Assembly: GCA_031385325.1 (NCBI GenBank)
Contig: JANNBJ010000063.1
Location: 1 to 18,326, forward strand
DNA from: SYFY01 sp031385325
GTDB taxonomy: Bacteria > Pseudomonadota > Gammaproteobacteria > Pseudomonadales > Azotimanducaceae
Length of the DNA: 18,326 bases
Reading direction: 5' to 3'
How positions within the stretch are numbered: the stretch's first letter is position 1; every line of letters starts with the position of its first letter. The notes under the pieces are model-generated. The model was not told where the DNA came from, ran no database searches, and saw only the letters and a list, made by a program, of their open reading frames with translations. Positions 15,541-18,326 of the stretch are shown here, one piece after another. Position numbers and translations under genes: made by a program.

Positions 15541-16575
15541 ATGGTGCGCTCTACGCATTCACCAATTTCTGCATCCGTCTGGTGTCTTGTCGTCGCAATG
15601 GCCCTGGCGCAAGTCTCATCCCCAGCCTTGGCCGGCACGCCCCGTTTTTTTGTCGTTGGTGACAGCTACACGGATACCGGCAACTTCGCAGCGTTGAATC
15701 CGGCCGCAGTTGACCCGAAAGATGCGTCGAACCCCTATCCAGAACTCCGCTCCAACGGCCCCGTTTGGCTGTCTCAGCTCTTTCCCGGTCAGGACATTGT
15801 GGCTGGATGGACCGTACCGGCTGACGCACCGCCGCCTGCGACGGCCCGGGTGGTCAACTACGCGGTAGCTCGTGCCACTACCGGTTATGAACTGACACTG
15901 CAGGTAGGTGGATGGTTACTCCCGACCTATGCGCCGTACGGCATGCAGTGGCAATTCGAAAACATGCACCGGCGCTACACGTTTACCCCAGACGACACCC
16001 TGATCATCTGGGGAGGTGTCAACGATCTGATGTGGGCTGTCAGCGCCGCTGCCATGAACTCTCCCCGACGATTTCTTGAGGAACTGAGAACTCCCCTGCC
16101 AATGGGTGGTGTGGACGCCATGGTGGACCAGGCAACAGTCAACACGATGACGCTGGTCGAACGGGCGGTGAAATTCGGTTTCGGCCGAATCGTCGTGGTG
16201 AGCACGGGAACGGACACCCTGGCTCCGCTGTTCGACGAAGCCTCTACTGAGGTTTACAACGACGCTGCAGCCGCACTCGAAACAGCGGTGGCCAAGGGTG
16301 TCGAACGAGCGGCGGACACCTGGCCGAACAACCACATCAGTCGCCTCGACCTCACCACAGGTCTGCGTGCACGAGCCGAAGCGGCTGGCTTGCAGCTCGA
16401 TCAATCCTGTTTGGAGGACGGCACCGTCTGCCACTCGCCCGATCAATACGTCTACTGGGACTGGACCCATCCGACGACGGCAGGACACTGTCTGATTGCA
16501 CAGATTGTGCAGGACCATCTGGCAGTGCCGTCACCCGCGCCAGTTCGCTGCGCCAACGAGGTAGAGATCAACTGA
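15541..16575 (+). CDS. Secreted SGNH/GDSL-family esterase or lipase
   Basis: A 344-residue SGNH/GDSL hydrolase with a signal peptide (residues 1-31, cleaved after SSPALA), so it should act in the periplasm or outside the cell. Catalytic blocks are visible: block I FVVGDSYTDTGN (Ser42), block II VNYAVARATTG (Asn107 with a modified GARA), block III IIWGGVNDLM (Asn161), and block V DWTHPT (Asp307, His310). Layout and block I (GDSxxDTGN) match the plant-lipase/thermolabile-haemolysin/autotransporter-passenger branch. There is no autotransporter beta-barrel, as the protein ends soon after block V. Four cysteines near the C-terminus (290, 297, 317 and 338) could pair in the periplasm. It hydrolyses esters of unknown substrate; divergence from the ACP-FkbH operon suggests, but does not prove, a shared pathway. 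Confidence 0.88.
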   Translation: MVRSTHSPISASVWCLVVAMALAQVSSPALAGTPRFFVVGDSYTDTGNFAALNPAAVDPKDASNPYPELRSNGPVWLSQLFPGQDIVAGWTVPADAPPPATARVVNYAVARATTGYELTLQVGGWLLPTYAPYGMQWQFENMHRRYTFTPDDTLIIWGGVNDLMWAVSAAAMNSPRRFLEELRTPLPMGGVDAMVDQATVNTMTLVERAVKFGFGRIVVVSTGTDTLAPLFDEASTEVYNDAAAALETAVAKGVERAADTWPNNHISRLDLTTGLRARAEAAGLQLDQSCLEDGTVCHSPDQYVYWDWTHPTTAGHCLIAQIVQDHLAVPSPAPVRCANEVEIN

Positions 16576-16705
16576 GGAGATGGGAGTAAATATCCGCTCC
16601 CAAATTTGTAAATATTGAGGCGCGGCGCAACTGAATCGTTGGCCAGCGTATTTGCTACCCGTATTTTGCTAAGATCGCGGCCGCACCCGCTGGGAAGATC
16701 AGACC
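16576..16705 (+). promoter_or_regulatory. Control region before the MraY-like gene, with repeats and an extended -10
   Basis: GTAAATAT occurs twice as a direct repeat (16586-16593 and 16608-16615), 22 bp apart start to start, flanking the perfect palindrome CAAATTTG (16601-16608). TGGGAG and CTCCCA (16581-16602) can form a small stem that might also end SGNH transcription. Further on, GTATTTGCT (16648) and GTATTTTGCT (16661) are near repeats, and TGCTAAGAT (16667-16675) is an extended -10 element. GGGAAG (16692-16697) is a possible ribosome-binding site for an ATT start at 16706. Confidence 0.4.
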
Positions 16706-17755
16706 ATTCTTCAATCTCTTGCTGAGCACTTTGGCCACCTCTTCGGCCCGCTGAGACTATTCACCAGTTATCTGTTCCTCGCCGGGATGGGCGCGGCGCT
16801 GGCTGTGGTGCTCACATTCTGGGCACTACCAAAATTCTGGCACCTGCTGCCGAAGGATCAGGGTCGAGCGTTTGCTGTGGATGCCGACAAAAGCGTCGGT
16901 AAGCCAATGGGCGCCGGCGCCATCTTCGTACCCATCTTCAGCTTCGTGGCCCTGTTGATTGTTCCGTTGAGCTGGCCATACCTGGTGGTGATCGCCTGCA
17001 TGCTGGCCGCGATGTTTGTCGGCTATCTCGATGATCGGACCCGTGGTGGCTGGAGCGAATATGCGTTGGGCGCATGCGACCTGCTGATCAGCGTGATTGC
17101 GGCCATGGCGGTCTGCCATTTCAGTGGTTTCGATGTCTGGTTACCGTTTGTCAAAAGCCCATTGCACGTCGATGCATGGTTGTTCGTTGGGCTGGGCTCG
17201 ATGTTGATCTGGGTGATGATCAACTCCACCAACGCGACCGATGGAGTCGACGGACTATCCGGGAGCTTGTCAGCACTGGCATTGGTCTTTCTCGGCGCGA
17301 TCCTCTACGGCATCGTCGGCCACAAGGAGATCTCCGCGTACCTCCTGGTTCCGCACTATGAGACTGGACCGGAGTGGTCCATGTTCGCGTTTGCGATGGT
17401 CGGCTGTCTGGCCAGTTACATCTGGTACAACTGCAACCCAAGCGTTGTGATGATGGGTGATGCCGGATCGCGGCCGATCGGATTGTTGATGGGCGTACTG
17501 GTACTCGCCAGTGGTAACCCTTTCCTCGTCTTCGTGGTTGCGACTGTGGTGCTGGTAAACGGCGGCACCGGTTTGTTGAAGGTTGCGCTGCTGCGTTTTT
17601 TCCGCATCCCTATCTTCCGCAACGTGCGTTATCCGCTGCACGATCACATGCGCAAGAATCTCGGCTGGACCGGTACCCAGGTGCTGGTTCGATTCATGCT
17701 GTTACAGGCGATCGGCACACCGCTCATGCTTGTGCTGCTGCTGAAGTTGCGCTGA
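16706..17755 (+). CDS. MraY-like phosphoglycosyltransferase with apparent ATT start
   Basis: A polytopic membrane enzyme of the MraY/WecA family, which moves a phospho-sugar from a UDP-sugar to a polyprenyl phosphate. About ten membrane segments are predicted. Seen motifs are GYLDDRTRGG (the Asp-Asp pair), NSTNATDGVDGLSGS, NPSVVMMGDAGSRPIG with the catalytic-type Asp, and LHDHMRKNLGW where MraY usually has a His-His-His. These features place it in the MraY branch, as a divergent member. From ATG 16787 it would have only 322 residues and lack the first segment. The frame is open upstream and encodes LAEHFGHLFGPLRLFTSYLF, like MraY N-termini, so I start at ATT 16706 (349 residues). No in-frame ATG, GTG or TTG exists there. 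No other cell-wall genes are nearby, so it may be a second, specialised copy. Confidence 0.82.
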   Translation: MLQSLAEHFGHLFGPLRLFTSYLFLAGMGAALAVVLTFWALPKFWHLLPKDQGRAFAVDADKSVGKPMGAGAIFVPIFSFVALLIVPLSWPYLVVIACMLAAMFVGYLDDRTRGGWSEYALGACDLLISVIAAMAVCHFSGFDVWLPFVKSPLHVDAWLFVGLGSMLIWVMINSTNATDGVDGLSGSLSALALVFLGAILYGIVGHKEISAYLLVPHYETGPEWSMFAFAMVGCLASYIWYNCNPSVVMMGDAGSRPIGLLMGVLVLASGNPFLVFVVATVVLVNGGTGLLKVALLRFFRIPIFRNVRYPLHDHMRKNLGWTGTQVLVRFMLLQAIGTPLMLVLLLKLR

Positions 17756-17846
17756 CGCATGTCTGGGCTCAGAGGCCAGCAGACGCTCATGGCTCAGGCA
17801 CCGGACAGACGCGAGTGAGTCTGAGCGTTCAAAACGGAGAAATGAG

Positions 17847-18137
17847 ATGATCGGCATGCTGATTCGCCTGAAGGTGCTTGCGCACAAGGTTGCAGAGTTC
17901 GAGGCGCTGGTATCGACGCTGGTGGCCAACATCCACACCAACGAGCCTGAGCCAAAGATGTACGAAGTCCGGCGCGTGGCGGACCAGCCACACACCTACG
18001 TCTACTTCATTGCGTTCAAGGACAAGGCCGCCAACGATGCGTATGCGAACGCGACCTATCACCGGGTCGCCGCGCCAGCGATCATGGCCTGCCTTGACGG
18101 CGATCCGGTTTACGAGACGCTTGACGCGTTCTACTAA
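17847..18137 (+). CDS. Small ABM-domain (putative quinol monooxygenase-like) protein
   Basis: A 96-residue single-domain protein of the antibiotic-biosynthesis-monooxygenase (ABM, YgiN-like) type, with a dimeric ferredoxin-like fold. The pattern is typical: LIRLKVLAHKVAEFEALVSTLVANIHTNEPEPKMYEV, then YVYFIAFKDKAANDAYANATYH (His60 region), ending in PVYETLDAFY. Members are cofactor-free monooxygenases or of unknown activity; the substrate cannot be told. GGAGAA lies upstream of the ATG. The gene follows the MraY-like gene by 91 nt on the same strand and is closed by a strong hairpin. It resembles the EthD protein in fold class only. Confidence 0.78.
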   Translation: MIGMLIRLKVLAHKVAEFEALVSTLVANIHTNEPEPKMYEVRRVADQPHTYVYFIAFKDKAANDAYANATYHRVAAPAIMACLDGDPVYETLDAFY

Positions 18138-18143
18138 GGTAAC

Positions 18144-18175
18144 TCTGATTCATTCGCTTCTGCGAATGAATCAGA
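18144..18175. terminator. 14-bp hairpin between convergent genes, likely bidirectional terminator
   Basis: A perfect 14-bp inverted repeat with a TTCT loop lies 6 nt after the ABM-protein stop and 8 nt before the ychF stop on the other strand. The left arm is TCTGATTCATTCGC. Position between convergent genes argues for termination in both directions. Neither side has a clear U-tract, so efficiency is uncertain. Confidence 0.6.
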
Positions 18176-18183
18176 TCGGAGCC

Positions 18184-18326
18184 TCAAACGTTGAATCTGA
18201 AGTGCATGACATCCCCATCCTGCACAACATACTCCTTGCCTTCCAGACGCCAACGGCCTGCATCTTTTGCGCCTTGCTCGCCACCATGCGTCACAAAGTC
18301 GTCATAGCCGATCACTTCGGCGCGAA
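18184..18326 (-). CDS. ychF: Ribosome-binding ATPase YchF, C-terminal end (partial)
   Basis: Only the last 46 residues are in the window; the gene continues past the right edge. The minus strand reads RAEVIGYDDF, then GGEQGAKDAGRWRLEGKEY, then VQDGDVMHFRFNV and a TGA at 18184-18186. This is nearly identical in pattern to the TGS-domain end of E. coli YchF/OLA1, a universally conserved Obg-family ATPase that binds ribosomes. The family call is safe because this tail is highly conserved. Nothing can be said about its promoter. Confidence 0.95.
   Translation of the reverse strand, partial: RAEVIGYDDFVTHGGEQGAKDAGRWRLEGKEYVVQDGDVMHFRFNV

Noticed and set aside
14667..15662. A 331-residue plus-strand open frame opposite FkbH and the ACP
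   Set aside because: It is antisense to two well-supported genes and crosses their intergenic gap into the SGNH signal peptide. The composition is Arg/Gln/His-rich with no motif.
9562..17755. Exosortase/PEP-CTERM locus
   Set aside because: The hydrolase halves recall exosortase-associated hydrolases, but no exosortase, PEP-CTERM protein or polysaccharide-assembly gene is visible.
17756..17846. Scattered CGCTCA/TGAGCG inverted matches after the MraY-like gene
   Set aside because: The arms are short and separated by a long loop, with no T-run; not a credible terminator.

Overview
The window most likely comes from a gammaproteobacterium with moderately high GC (judged by eye). The evidence is an elongator tRNA-Met very close to the enterobacterial one, exonuclease III, NudC, SelO with a C-terminal Cys-Ser-Ser, an SxxK glutaminase, and the C-terminus of YchF at the right edge. 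I cannot name a genus. I see no insertion sequence, CRISPR array, phage gene or rRNA.

Left part (1-4400). Small, loosely packed accessory genes: a membrane methyltransferase-like protein, a glycine-zipper envelope protein, an exported TlpA-like thioredoxin and a GFA-family zinc protein. A convergent NAD kinase (minus strand) and a minus-strand tRNA-Met with a good promoter follow. Gene-free stretches lie at 650-1047 and 1582-2088.

Middle (4489-9547). A plus-strand run of housekeeping enzymes: SelO (protein AMPylase), exonuclease III, NudC (NADH/NAD-cap hydrolase), a small unrecognised protein with a predicted winged helix and one C-terminal membrane segment, and glutaminase.

Right-middle (9562-15326). 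The most interesting part is a compact minus-strand operon of five genes: acyl carrier protein, FkbH-like HAD protein, a 588-residue protein with two fused alpha/beta-hydrolase domains, a LanC-like protein, and an EthD-domain protein. FkbH plus ACP is the known pair for making glyceryl-S-ACP from 1,3-bisphosphoglycerate. The hydrolase has Arg in its first nucleophile elbow and Cys in its second, as I recall for the two separate exosortase-associated hydrolases. The LanC-like protein has a Cys-Cys-Gly zinc motif as in ProcM-type lanthionine synthetases, but no dehydratase or convincing precursor is in view. No polyketide synthase is visible either. I read this as a small, possibly undescribed biosynthetic or modification cluster; its product is unknown.

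Right end (15541-18326). Divergent from the operon is a secreted SGNH/GDSL esterase, with a perfect 7-3-7 dyad in the shared promoter region. Then come a MraY-like phosphoglycosyltransferase outside any visible cell-wall cluster, which apparently starts at a rare ATT codon, a small ABM-type monooxygenase-like protein, a long hairpin, and the end of ychF on the minus strand.
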